28,833 nt of DNA, from assembly GCA_024220525.1 (NCBI GenBank), contig JAMYWO010000056.1, positions 16,509-45,341 of the forward strand. Reading direction: 5' to 3'. The notes beneath the pieces were generated by a model that was not told where the DNA came from, ran no database searches, and was given only the letters and a program-made list of their open reading frames with translations. This document shows positions 10,189 to 23,856 of this stretch, in pieces (within the stretch, counting starts at the first letter, position 1; each line of letters starts with the position of its first letter). The translations under genes and the position numbers were made by a program. The stretch comes from Cochliopodium minus (Eukaryota > Discosea > Himatismenida > Cochliopodiidae).

Positions 10189-12560
10189 TTATTTTTGGTT
10201 TTGGATACTTTTTTGACGTTCCATCTTCAACTCATCTTCAAGAGAGGTGACCTTGATGTTCATAAATTTCTTGATGACCTTGATTTCATCTTGATATCTC
10301 AAAACCTCATTCTCCAAATCATTGATTCTTCTGAGCAATTCAGGATCAGTTTTCTTGGAATCCAAAAGATTTCTAATTTTCTGGTTGGCCTCTTTCAATT
10401 GTCCTTGGAGTTCTCGGATGGTTTGTTCATTTCTTTCGTTCAATCTCATCAACTCTTCGATTTGTTGCTTCAATTTCAAGATATCATTGTTGAGGGTGTT
10501 TTTCTCGTTGAGCAATTTGTTGATGGTTTGCTTTTGCTCCTCTACAAGCTTGTCAATCTCCTCTCTTTCAGATTTCATTTGTTGGATGGTGTTATCTTTG
10601 TTCTTGAGATTTCCAAGAAGATTGTTGATCTTTTGTTGCAATTGCAATTTTTCTTTTTTGAATTGATCTTGCAAATCAGACAATTGCTTTTTGAGACTTT
10701 CATTCTCATCTCTGAGCTCATTGATGATCTTTTGATTCTCTTGGTTCTTTCTTCTTTCTTCTTCGAGAGATTGCTCAAAGTTTGAAAGGTTCTTACGATT
10801 TCTTTCGTTCTCTTCGTTGATCTTCTTGTTTAGGTTGGTGAGTTGCTCGATATCCAAGTTTGCCTTTTTGTTCAATTCAAAGGAATCGTTGAGCTTGTTC
10901 TTGAGATCTTGATTCTCTTTTTGCAATTTGGAGATGGTTTGGTTGGCTTCTTGATTCTTCTTTCTTTCTTCTTCCAATAATCTGTTGAGATTTGAAATTT
11001 CAATTTTGAGATTTTTATTTTCTTCGAGCAATTGATTATATTTGTTGGTGAGATCAAGGATTTGTTGATCCTTCTTCTTTCCATCTTCAATGGAATCATT
11101 AAGTCTATGTTGAAGATCGGTCACTTGCAAATTCAAGTTATTGATTTGTTTGTTGGCCTCATCCAATGCCTTATTCATCTTTTGCTTGGTCTTTTCATGT
11201 TCCTCTCTTTCCTTGTTGTATTTATTGGTCAAATCTTGAATCTCCATTTGGTAATTTCTGTTTTGATCTTTTTCTTGGTTGAGTTGATTGTTCAAATCAT
11301 CGATAAGGAGTTGCTGTTGTTGCAAAAGTTGTTTCTTAGCACCTCCCTCTTGAATTTCCTTCAAGAGTTGTTCTTGTTTGAGAAGGAGCTCATCTATATC
11401 TGCCTCCAATTTCACTATTCTCTCTTTCAATTCAATATTCTCCTTTTCAAAGACAAAAGCACCCTTACGTACATTCTCATAACCATCTTCCATATCGAGT
11501 AATTGTTTTTCCAATCTGGATTTTGATTGAGACAATTCATTATGCTCTTTTCTCATTTGGTTGACCTCACTTTTCATACTTCTTTCATTTCTTTCGAAAT
11601 TCATGATCTTTAAGGAAGTGGTATTCAATTCTCCTGCTAATTTTCTTTCTTCTCCCTTCAAATACTTGATTTCATTATCTTTGATCGTGCTGGATTCTTG
11701 GAGAAATTTAATTTGTTGTGATGCTTGTTCACTGACAGAATTACTTGATTGCAATTGTTCTATTCTCTTATCCAAGAATTTTACTTTGCTATCGAGTGAT
11801 TTATTGGTCTGTTGAAGTTTATTATATTCAGCTATAATTTTTTTTTTTATATTGATCGGGGGAATTAATATTTTATATATTTTTTATATTCTATAATTTT
11901 TTTTTTTTACCTTCAGATCTTTTTACTTCGAGGCACGAATCATCATATTTGATCGTAAGCTCATTATTTGCCTTTCTCTGCATTTCAATTTCCTTATTCA
12001 AATTTTCGATGGTTTGTCTAAGTTCTTCTACGGCTTGTCTCTCAATTTTTGCCTTCAATTTCTCACTTTCGGTTTCACTCACAATCTTTTGTAATTCCAC
12101 AATTTTCTTTTTCTCTTCTGATAATTCCTTGGAGTGGTTGATTCTCATTTCATTAAAATCAATTCTTTCTTGTTGGGCCAAAAGAGAATAGCCTATTTTA
12201 GATGGTTTGGCGATGAATGATCCAGAATTTGATGATGTGGATCCTCCTTTCATTGATCTGACCACATTTTCATCAGATAATAATTGTACATCCGATTTAC
12301 TCAATAATTTCATAATTGCTTTTTGTCCTTTTTCAGGAACGATATATCCTTTATAACTATCTCCTTTTTCGGCTCTAATCAATATAATCTCACCCTTTTC
12401 AAAATTCAATTTCTTTGGGTCTTTGCATGCATAAGTTGCTGATTCAATCAAAAAATTTATATTTAAATTTTTTTTTAAATTCAAATCAAATATCAATATT
12501 CTTTTAATTACCTTGTGCAAAGTATTGTACTTTATTCCATCCATCATTTGGATTATTCAT
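10189..12560 (-). CDS. SH3-like domain plus long coiled-coil protein, 739 aa
   Basis: Three exons (12560-12512, 12438-11911, 11831-10189) join in phase. The start is ATG 12560 (MNNPNDGWNKVQYFAQ); an ATG nearer the splice site in another frame (MMDGIKYN) was rejected because the 73-nt intron would break its frame. Residues about 10-60 (VQYFAQATYACKDPKKLNF, then EKGEIILIRAEKGDSYKGYI) resemble an SH3 fold (ALYDY..., LSF..GD.I.V). From about residue 110 to the end the protein is an almost continuous Glu/Lys/Gln/Asn-rich coiled coil with clear heptads and no proline breaks, the architecture of tethers, golgins or cytoskeletal rods. Homology to a named protein cannot be claimed from composition alone. 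It ends 80 nt before the esterase start and diverges from CDC48 across an 0.8-kb intergenic region. Confidence 0.85.
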
Positions 12561-13363
12561 TTATTTCGAATACAAAAATTTAAATTTTTTTTTAATTAAT
12601 TTATATAAAAAACAATCTTTTAAATCTGATTCTCCACAAATTTTGATTTTTCTTTTCTTTTAATCAATATATTTCATATTTTTAAAAATGTTTTATTTTT
12701 CTTAACATTGATTTTATAAAGGTTGGGAATTCTGCATGATTAATCATCTTTTTTTTTTCATTAATATGAATGGAAATATAAAAATATTCTAAATATTGGA
12801 ATTTAGTTTATGAATCTTTTTTTCCAAATTTACAAGAATATACGTGGTATAATTTATGAATAGAGTTTATATTTTCTCCTTTTTTTTTTTAATTTGAAAA
12901 AAAAATTTTGCTGTCGCAATATATATGAAGAAGTTTTGTTTGTTTATAATTTTAAAACACTTATATCTGTTATACTGTTTGAAGAAGGAAAAGTTTTGTT
13001 TTATTTTTTAAGATGAAAAAATTTAACTCACAATTTTTCTTTCAAAATAAAAAAATAATTTAAAAAATAAATTAAAAAAAAAAAATCAAAACCATTTAAA
13101 TCAAAAATAAGGTAAACAAAACACTTTTTTTTTTTTTTAATATTCACTCATTAAAATTCTAATTTTAAGTAAAAAAAAAAACTATAAATTCCCTCAGAAA
13201 ATTTAAAAATCATTTTTAAAATATAAATAGGGTTATCCATCTTTTTCTAATATTGATGAGTTTATCAATTATTCTTTTTTAAAACACAAAAAATTTATAA
13301 TAAAATAAATATTGACAACAAAATTTAACATTATATTTTTCTAAACAAAAATTACTTTCATAG
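12561..13363. promoter_or_regulatory. Divergent intergenic region upstream of CDC48
   Basis: This 0.8-kb region separates the coiled-coil gene (minus) from CDC48 (plus) and must hold both promoters. It is AT-rich with poly-A and poly-T runs and no open exon. Its CDC48-proximal part, about 12925-13345, recurs at 17650-17970. No defined promoter motif is asserted. Confidence 0.6.
12925..13345 (+). repeat. Dispersed block, copy A (upstream of CDC48)
   Basis: It shares ordered blocks with 17650-17970: TGTTTGAAGAAG with AAAAGTTTTG after it, then ATCAAAACCATTTAA, ATCAAAAATAAGGT, ATTCACTCA, AATAGGGTTAT, and finally ACAAAATTTAACATT just before the CDC48 start codon. Spacing differs by indels in A/T runs. 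Confidence 0.8.
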
Positions 13364-15895
<2,532 letters not shown>

Positions 15896-16044
15896 TCCGA
15901 TTTGAATATAAATATTAAAATTTTAAAATATATTTAATTTTACCTTAATTTTAACAACTGTACAGCGTTCTTAATTGAAATGTGATTTACAAAATTTTTT
16001 TCGTATCATAGATATATTATTATAATTATTTTTTTTAATTTGTT
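15896..16044. terminator. Convergent 3' intergenic region
   Basis: This 149-nt AT-rich spacer lies between the stop codons of CDC48 (plus) and the LRR gene (minus). It must contain 3' end signals of both transcripts; no particular motif is claimed. Confidence 0.4.
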
Positions 16045-17047
16045 CTAGATTTTTGGCATTTCTTCGTAACAAAAATCTAAAAAACTTAACATATATTTCA
16101 ATAACAACCTTGGAACTCTGGATACAATATTGTCTCCCCTTTTTCTTAAAATGAGCATCATAACTTTGTTCAACTTTATGTTGAGGTTGTATCTTATTTT
16201 GCTGGATATTTTGTTTGTGATCTCGGGATTGTGTTGGTTATTAATAAAATTCAAATCAAGGTGATTGATCACATTGTTTTTCCACAATGATTTGTAAATT
16301 AAAACTAATCCCTCGGTAACCATTTTGGTACCACTCAAAATCAAAGAAGAGATAGTGTTATTGTTTTGAATCAAACCCCCCACATGCCCCACGGTATCTA
16401 TATTTTCAAAATTATTGAAAGAAAGGTTCAAGTAATTGATGCAATTGTTCTTCTCAAGGGATTTGGTAAGATATTCAATCTCTTCACCGATTTGATTCGA
16501 TGAAAAATCCAATCTCTGAATTTTCTTGTTGAGTTTCAATGTCTTGCCAATCATTTTAATGTGTTCTCCTTTAAAATTGTTATTGTTCAAATACAACTCT
16601 TCAATTGATTCGTTTCTTTGGATAAAATCACAAATATATTCCACACTTTCATTGTCTAAGAAAGAGTTGTAGCTTATATTTAAAATGATTAAATTGGGCA
16701 TTTTTTCTTCTTTGAAAAGTTCCCTTGCTGCTTCTCCTTTGAATATTGAGTTGTTTATTTTTAACACCACCAAATCAACAGGCTTGTATAATTCTTTCGC
16801 TTCTTTTACCTCCAGAAAACAAATAAACGAAACAACTATTTTAAAAAAATTTTTACTTGTAATTCATGCATCAAATAATTTAATTCTAGTTTGTTTTCAT
16901 TGCACTATCAATTTAAAAAAAATGATTATTTATCTTTAAAAACTTAAAGTGGAAGAATCGAATATTTTTTTGAAATCCAAAAAAAATTGTTTGTACCTTA
17001 ATGGATATTATTGTATTAGTGGAAAAAGAAATCAAGTCAGAATGCAT
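16045..17047 (-). CDS. Leucine-rich-repeat protein, 287 aa
   Basis: Exons 17047-16997, 16904-16857 and 16809-16045 join in phase; start ATG 17047 (MHSDLISFSTNTIISIK). From residue about 50 there are ribonuclease-inhibitor-like LRRs: LIILNISYNSFLDNESVEYI, IEELYLNNNNFKGEHI, IQRLDFSSNQIGEEIEYL, INYLNLSFNNFENIDTV, ISSLILSGTKMVTEGLV, INHLDLNFINN. Repeat length is about 28 residues with the LxxLxLxxN core. The C-terminal 40 residues are basic (MMLILRKRGDNIVSRVPRLL) and end in a hydrophobic helix. There is no signal peptide or membrane span, so it is probably cytosolic and acts in protein-protein binding. A specific partner cannot be inferred. It is convergent with CDC48 and divergent from the carboxypeptidase gene, 162 nt away. 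Confidence 0.85.
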
Positions 17048-17649
17048 TATTTAAGTTAAAAGTGAATCAATTTTTATTTATTTTTGATCATAAACATGCA
17101 ATTTTTCAAAATATCTCTTACTATTCAAAAAAAAAAAAATGAATGAGAATAAAGTAAACGATTTGATATCCTAATATATTAATATATATCAAAATTACAA
17201 TTTATATAAATGCAGGGTCTCATAACCAACAATGAAAGGCCAAGGAGAAGAAGGAAGATGATATTATTCATCGCAATATTGTCGATAATAGTGATAATAG
17301 GAGCAGTGGTGATAATTGTGGCAATAACCACAGATCTAGAAGGCAATATAAAATAATATATATTTTTTTTTTCAGTGAAACTAATCATCAAAAAAAAAAA
17401 ATACAGAAATAGTAACTGATCAAGTGAAATCGCTCCCCAAAATAGGAAAGTTGAAGCAGAGAACATACAGTGGGTTTGTGAGGGTCAATGAAACCTATAA
17501 CTCTCATCTCTTTTATTATTTCATGGAATCCAAAGTGCCTTCAAACAAAACCATATTATGGTAAAAGAAATAGAATATTTTTTTTTATTTCTTTAAAGAA
17601 GATTTAATGTAATTTTGGAGAATCCTCAAAAATATTCTATTAAATAAAA

Positions 17650-17970
17650 TCACATGAAGATGTTTGTTTTGCTAAAATATCAAAACACTTATCTCTTATA
17701 CTTGTTTGAAGAAGAAAAAGTTTTGTTTTTTTTTATTAAAATGAAAGATTTTAACTCTCTTCTTTTAAAATAAAAAAATTTTTTTAAAAAAAAATCAAAA
17801 CCATTTAATCAAAAATAAGGTTAAAATTTATTTACTATAAAAACTTGTTTTAAAATTTAAATTCACTCACAAAAATAATAAAAAAAAAGCAATAGGGTTA
17901 TTCATATTTTTATTATTATCATTTATTCTTTGAGAATAAAACACAACAAAATTTAACATTTATTTTCCGA
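17650..17970 (+). repeat. Dispersed block, copy B (inside carboxypeptidase intron 2)
   Basis: It matches copy A at 12925-13345 in the same order and orientation. It fills most of the 498-nt intron 17561-18058, eight to ten times the usual intron length here. Copy A ends at the CDC48 start; copy B contains no coding part of CDC48. Confidence 0.8.
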
Positions 17971-19502
17971 TCTAAATTTATTTCTTTTTAAAACCAACAT
18001 TAAAATTTTTTTTACCCATTTTTTTTTTTTTACATTTTTATTTGTAATTTTTTTATAGGCTCAACGGAGGACCTGGAGCTGCGAGCATCGTTGAAGCATT
18101 CGAGCAAAATGGACCATATAATATACAACCGGACGAATCTTTTCAGCCCAACCCTTATTCATGGAACAATCACTACAACTTGTTGTAAATAACAATACAT
18201 TGAAAAAATTGAAAACAAACAAAAAAATTGAAAAATAACAAATTTAAAATAAAATTTTAAAAAATCTAAAAAATTTCAAAAAAGATATATAGACAGCTCT
18301 TTTGGAGCAGGTATTACTTTACGGACTCAGAGGAGGATATGCTACTAGTTCGGACAAATAGGCGAGTATCTATATATGGGGTTGTCTATTTTCTGAAATC
18401 AAACATCCTGAGTATAAAGATCATGGTACAAATAAAAAAAAAATTAAACTTTTTTTTAAAATTTTTTTATAAGAGCTGATTGTTGCTGGTATAAGTTATG
18501 GTGGAAAAGTAAATAAAATTCCCATCTATTTTAATTACATTATTTTTTATTTTTCCAAGTATATTCCTTGGCTTTGTTATACCATTTTGAACCAAGAAAC
18601 TCCTTCACACTCACAAAAGCAATCATAGCAAATGGGTTTTCATAATGAAAAATAGTTTCAAAATAATTTTCAATTAATTAATTTTTATATAAGATGGTAA
18701 AAATCACATTAAAATAATTTTTAGTTTCAAATTATTTAAACTTAAAAATTTTTAAATTTTAAATTTTTTTGTTAGGACGAATCCAAAGCATCAAGAGAAT
18801 CTACCTGATTTTTGAACATGAACAACAGAATGTATCCTCATTACAACTACACCCACATCAACTATTTATATGATAACTCATACATTACATGAACACCTCC
18901 CAATACCTCAGCATTATAAATTTGAAATGAATTGACAGGTTATTTAGGTAGAAAATTTTTAAATTTTTTCTTTAAATAAAGTAAAATATTCAATTTAAAA
19001 AAAAATTTAAATTAAAAAAAATTTAAAACTAGGTGATTTGCCTAGTGTTAAAAATATCTATAACATTGACTATTTTGATCAAAAATTGGGAGATTTGGAT
19101 GATTATTTCCAGAGAAAGGATGTGACCAAAGCAGTACACGCAGAGGGAATTATATTTGATGAATTTAATTTCACTACTCTCGCAAAATTAGACGAAGACG
19201 AAGAACAAGGTAAACTCTTTTAATTTTTTTTATTTCTTATTTTTTAATTTTAACAGATGCAGGCTTTTTAATACCTTTCATTTTGTCAAAGATTCCAATC
19301 TTGTTTTACAATGGAGACAAGGACTTCATCTGTAATTACATAGGCACCATTTCTTTCTTGGAGAGATTGAACTGGACTTATTCTCAGCAGTTTGTGGAAG
19401 CCCTAAACTACACTTGGCAACTCGAGACTCCCTCCAAGTCTGTGTTTGGGGGTCTTTACAAGAAAAAACAAAACTTGATGTATGCAACCATTTTCTATGC
19501 AG

Positions 19503-19660
19503 GTTTTTTATTTTTTATTTTTTTATCTTTTATTTTTGTTCATTTTTCATTTTTTATTTTTTTATTTTAATTTCTTTATTTTTATTTTTTATTTTTTATT
19601 TTTTATTTTTTATTTTTTATTTTTTATTTTTTATTGTTTTCAAAAACAATTTTTTATTAG
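19503..19660 (+). repeat. (TTTTTATTTT)-type low-complexity intron
   Basis: This carboxypeptidase intron is mostly TTTTTTA units. It is open in several frames, which produces spurious Phe/Tyr/Ile-rich reading frames. Confidence 0.7.
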
Positions 19661-19869
19661 GCCACTTCGCAGCCATTGATAAAAGAAATGAAACTCTCCA
19701 TTTGATCACAAATTTCATTGAAGATAGATTTAATGATACATATATTGACCCGAGGGAAAATCAACAAAAGGTTTCTTTAACACAAAGTTTTTCAAGAATT
19801 AAGAAAAGAAGAAATTTCAAATTAAATTCAAACTTTAATTAAAAAATTAAAAAATTTATAAATATTATT

Positions 19870-21515
19870 TCATCTCCTTTGTTTCAAAATAAAATTGAAT
19901 ATTTCGAATAAAATACACTTGGGAATCTTCCCGCAAGTGTGTTTCAAGCTGTTAAACCACTTTTGGAACATCATCATGAAAAACACTTCAATCTGGACTT
20001 GTTTGGGGTAAAATAAGTGGCTCTTCTTGTCCCAAGATAATAAAAATTGGAGTGACTCCGGAAGATCACTGTATTTAAATAAATTTAAATTTTGAAATGT
20101 TTAAATAAAATTTTTTTTTACTAGGGTAATTCATAATCATTTGGCAAAAATGTAAACCCACCTGAATTTCCTACGAATCCGCATAAATCACCTTCTAGAC
20201 AGATCCATCTTTTGTTTTTATTTATTTTATTATTTTTTTTTATTTTATTTTTCATTTTTATTTTACGTATTCCCCTTTTCAACACTGATTTGTTTCATAT
20301 TATTTTTTACACCGTGATAGTAATAGATGTTCATTTTTTCAAAGTCTATCAAACAACCTACCCGTTTCAAAGTGTCCTTATTTTCTTTCATCTAACAAAA
20401 TTTTTAATTGTAGAAATAAAAATAAATAATTAAAAAAAAAAATTAAAATTAAAATTAAAATTAAAATTAAAATAAAAATAAAAATAAAATTTTGTTAATT
20501 ATTTAAAGACTACATAGTTGTGCACAGAAGGAAGGTCTTTTTTAATAATTTTTTTTAAATCACTATTGTTGAAGTGAGCATTAAAGGAGACCTGTTGGTG
20601 TTCTTCCGCATGAGTGACAATGTCTCTTCTCGAAACTCCTCTCGACCATAAAAAATTCTTATATTCCAATTTTATTAAATTTTTAAAATTTAATTTAATT
20701 TTTTTGAATAATTTTTTTAAATTTTTATTTAATTTTATGTAAAGTATATATTTAATTATTTTTATTTTTAGAAATTTGCCATTTTATATTTTTACTAATT
20801 TTTTTAAAATAATTCAATTTTATTTTTTTATTTTTTTATTTTTTATTTTTTAAAAAAATTTATTTACACCAGTCACAACACAATGTGATCTAATACAATA
20901 AATGATTCTGTTTAAATTATTCATTAAAACTTTTTTTTACGAACTCTTGAACCAAATGTAACCTCCAGAATCATTGTCCGAATACTTTTCTTCTATCACC
21001 CCCAAACTACAGTACCCTTTGAAAAGGGAAAAAAAAAAAATTTTGTTTTAAGTGGGAAAGAAGAATTTAAAATCAAAAGATGATAAATTTGACAATTTCT
21101 TTGTATTCAAGAATTATAAAATTAAAAATTATAAAATAAAAATTAAAAAAATATTTTTAAAATAAAAAATCAATAAATTATGTCTCATTTAATGAATTAT
21201 GAAAATTATCTTCTTATAATTTACCTCCTGAAATCAGAATTGCCTCAAAGTATTGATATCCACTCATATTCAATTTTGGATAGAATTTCACTTCCTGATT
21301 CGAAGAAAATTCTCCATTCAGAACATTTTTGTCGTTTAGAATCTCCAATTTTTTGATGTGTATCATTTCTTCCAATTGAACCCAATTTTTTTTTTATTAA
21401 GTGATTTTACAAAATGCAACTTTGAAACAGAAAACATTTCGAAATGTTACAGCATAAATTATATCAATGCATCAAAAATTTGTTGGACTATAGACATATC
21501 AATTTGATCAAACAT
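19870..21515 (-). CDS. F-box/SPRY-like protein, reading frame interrupted
   Basis: Well-supported 3' exons: 20657-20514, 20391-20267, 20208-20122, 20068-19870 (stop TGA). Upstream exons are 21387-21225 and 21016-20941. The SPRY signature runs YFEAILISGGYCSLGVIEEK, SDNDSGGYIWFKSS, VGCLIDFEKMNIYYYHGVKN, then a strand with GDLCGFVGNSGGFTFLP. Upstream, MFDQIDMSIVQQIFDALI and DIIYAVTFRNVFCFKVAF, followed by NWVQLEEM, look like an F-box (IxxxIFxxL...W). F-box plus SPRY is the architecture of FBXO45-type ubiquitin ligase adaptors. The F-box part changes frame after DALI and has two consecutive in-frame TAA codons near 21399. The 21016-20941/20657 junction is out of phase unless a 29-nt mini-intron (20557-20585) or a frame change is used. 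It may be a failing gene or a consensus with errors. Confidence 0.6.
21433..21448. repeat. 16-bp perfect palindrome
   Basis: AACATTTCGAAATGTT is self-complementary. It lies in the F-box-like segment and could be chance in AT-rich DNA. Confidence 0.5.
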
Positions 21516-21600
21516 TTATTGGCCAAAATTCTTGATATTTTCTCCATTGTTTTTCTTCTTTCAAATTTTAATTTCATTTTAAAAAAAATTGATAAATTGC

Positions 21601-23824
21601 ATGAATTATAAGAGCCTCAATATAGCATTGGTTGCAAATCCATTAACTGGCTATGAGAATATAGTTTATAAATTTTTGATGAAGGAAAATCTGCTTCCAA
21701 AAAATCATTATTTGGAAAGAGATATAATAAAGAACCTTGTATTTACCCATAAAGATGTAATTTCAATTTCTCATTTCGATTAAAAATTATAAGTGTTTAT
21801 TCTTGGATATCATTCTTTTATTTGATCAAATAAAATTATAAATTAATTTATAATTTATTCAAAATAAAATAAAAATAAAAAAATAAATAAATAAAAAATA
21901 AAAAAAAAAAACAAATTTTTGAATAAATAAAATGAAATTTCATTCAATTAAATGATTATTTTATTAAAATTTATTTTATTTATAAAAGGAAAGAGAAAAG
22001 GAAATAATAGAAGACATATCAGTAAGAAAGATGGACATAGGATATGTTAGCGGAACATTAACAATACTACCAGGGATACCGAAATTCATCCAACAAACCC
22101 ACAAAGGATCCTTCGCAAGTGACGTGTTCATCATTCCCCTTTTAGAAGACGCTTCTTTTCAAATAGAACAACCCCTTTTTCAGTTTTACTTAGTTGCTTT
22201 TTCCCATGGAATCAAACATGTCATTGTCGCTTTACAAATTAAAGGTAAAAAAAGATCTTTCAACTTTATTTATTAAAATTTTTATTGTATTTTTAAATCT
22301 TAATTTTCCATTTTCATTTTTTATTTTTATTTTTTATTTTTTATTTCCATTTTCTTTTTTATTTATTTTTATTTTTATTTTTATTTGTTTTTATTTATTT
22401 TTATTTATTTTTATTTGTTTTTATTTATTTTTATTTATTTTTATTTTGATTTTTGAATTTGTTTTCCATTTTCTTTTTTATTTTTTTATTTTTCAATTTT
22501 AAATATCCTAAGATGTGAACACAAGTGCAGGGTTTGATAAATTCAATGAAACACTTCAAAGCAAAAAAGATTTTAAAGGGAGTACTACCATCGTTCCAAT
22601 CTACCAAAAGGACAATATCCTTGAAAACACTTCTATCAAATGGTGGAAAGGTCCAACACTTTTACAATGTAAATAATTTGATTAAAAAATTAAATAAAAT
22701 TAAAATTAAAATTAAAATAATTAAAAAAATTAATTAATTAATAAAAAAAAATAAAATTAATTAAAAAAAAATTAAATTAATTAATAAAAAAATTAAATTA
22801 ATCAAAAAAATTTAATCAATTAAAATTAAATTAATTTTTTTAATTAAATGTTTTTAATTAATTTAAAAAAAAAATTAAACAATTTGATTAAAAAAAATAA
22901 TTAATTTGATTAAAAAATTTAATCAAAAAAAATAATTAAATTGATCAAAAAAATTATAACATTGAATTAAATCATAAAATTGAAAAAGGTTTGGAACAAT
23001 GCAATCGTAATCCTGATGTAAAACAAGATGCCAGATTTTTGTTTGCGGTGAGGTAGCAATCATTTTTTCATTTTCATTTTCATTTTTTTTTTTATTGTTA
23101 TTTTTTCTTTTTCTAATCAAGGAAAGTTTGGAAAGTATCAGTGAAGAACAAAACTATTGTATCTGGTATTGTGGCCCAAGGATCAATTAACAAGGTATTA
23201 AATTATTAAAAAATTAAAACAAAAATTAAAAAAAAATTAAAAATAATTTTAAAAATAATTTAATATTTAAAATAATTCAAAATGTAAAAAATAAATTTTT
23301 TTTTTTTTAAAACTTGAGGGAGAATATGTCATTGTTTGCCCCCCTTTTCTCCAATCTAAAATCTACAGAATTAATCAATTTGAAAATTCGGTGGACAGTG
23401 CAGTTGCGGGAGATATTGTGTCATTCGAACTTCATAGTAAAAAGAATTTGAAAATAAAATTTTATGAATAAAAAATATTTAAAAATAAAAAATATTTAAA
23501 AATAAAAAATATTTAAAAATAAAAATATCTAAAAATAAAAAATATTTAAATTTAAAAAAATGTAAATTAAATTTTGGTAAAGGTGACTTGAAAAAATATC
23601 AAAAGAGGTACTATTTTGCAATCTGCTAGAGCTCCTTTCATTCCTTCTTGCCCAAAAATGGTGAAGGCTAATATCAAAATGCTTTGTAAAAGATTCTCTT
23701 TCAATATATTTATTTTTTCATTTTATTTTTTAATTTTATTCATTTTTTTTTGTCATTAATTACACTTTATTTTTTTTCATTTTTTATTTTCATTTTTTAT
23801 TTTTTATTTTTTTTTCATTTTTTA

Positions 23825-23856
<32 letters not shown>

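Larger units (their letters stand above)
17210..19842 (+). pseudogene. Serine carboxypeptidase (S10 family), membrane-anchored, damaged
   Basis: The start ATG 17210 is followed by RPRRRRK and a hydrophobic span (residues about 16-39), a type II anchor. Recognisable exons: 17210-17342, 17407-17560, 18059-18184, 18285-18425, 18474-18508, 18560 to about 18646, remnants 18780-18955, 19033-19209, 19257-19502, 19661-19842. S10 landmarks in order: YSGFVRVNE, WLNGGPGAAS (family GGPGCSS, Cys lost), YIDSSFGAG, the nucleophile region GISYGG (family GESYGG), YIPWL, then GDKDFICNY with the catalytic Asp and YAGHFAAID with the catalytic His. Exon 4 needs three frame changes; exon 6 needs one and lacks a GT donor; the 18.8-18.95 kb part has several stops. 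The 3' exons remain open. Intron 1 appears to use a GC donor (AAG|GCAAT). Reading: a decaying vacuolar or lysosomal-type peptidase gene, or a poorly resolved consensus. Confidence 0.8.

Noticed and set aside
10099-11815. Plus-strand Leu/Phe-rich open frames opposite the coiled-coil gene
   Set aside because: They are antisense to a clear heptad coiled coil; the hydrophobic composition is the mirror of Glu/Lys/Gln codons.
12418-12547. Start of the SH3/coiled-coil gene at the ATG giving MMDGIKYN
   Set aside because: That frame requires translating an AT-rich 73-nt intron. Splicing it puts ATG 12560 in frame and gives the SH3-like VQYFAQATYAC.
19414-19842. Phe/Ile/Tyr-rich frames in T-rich sequence (also 22194-22502 and 20212-20433)
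   Set aside because: They read through low-complexity introns or antisense to SPRY exons; the true exons are defined by splice phase and family motifs.
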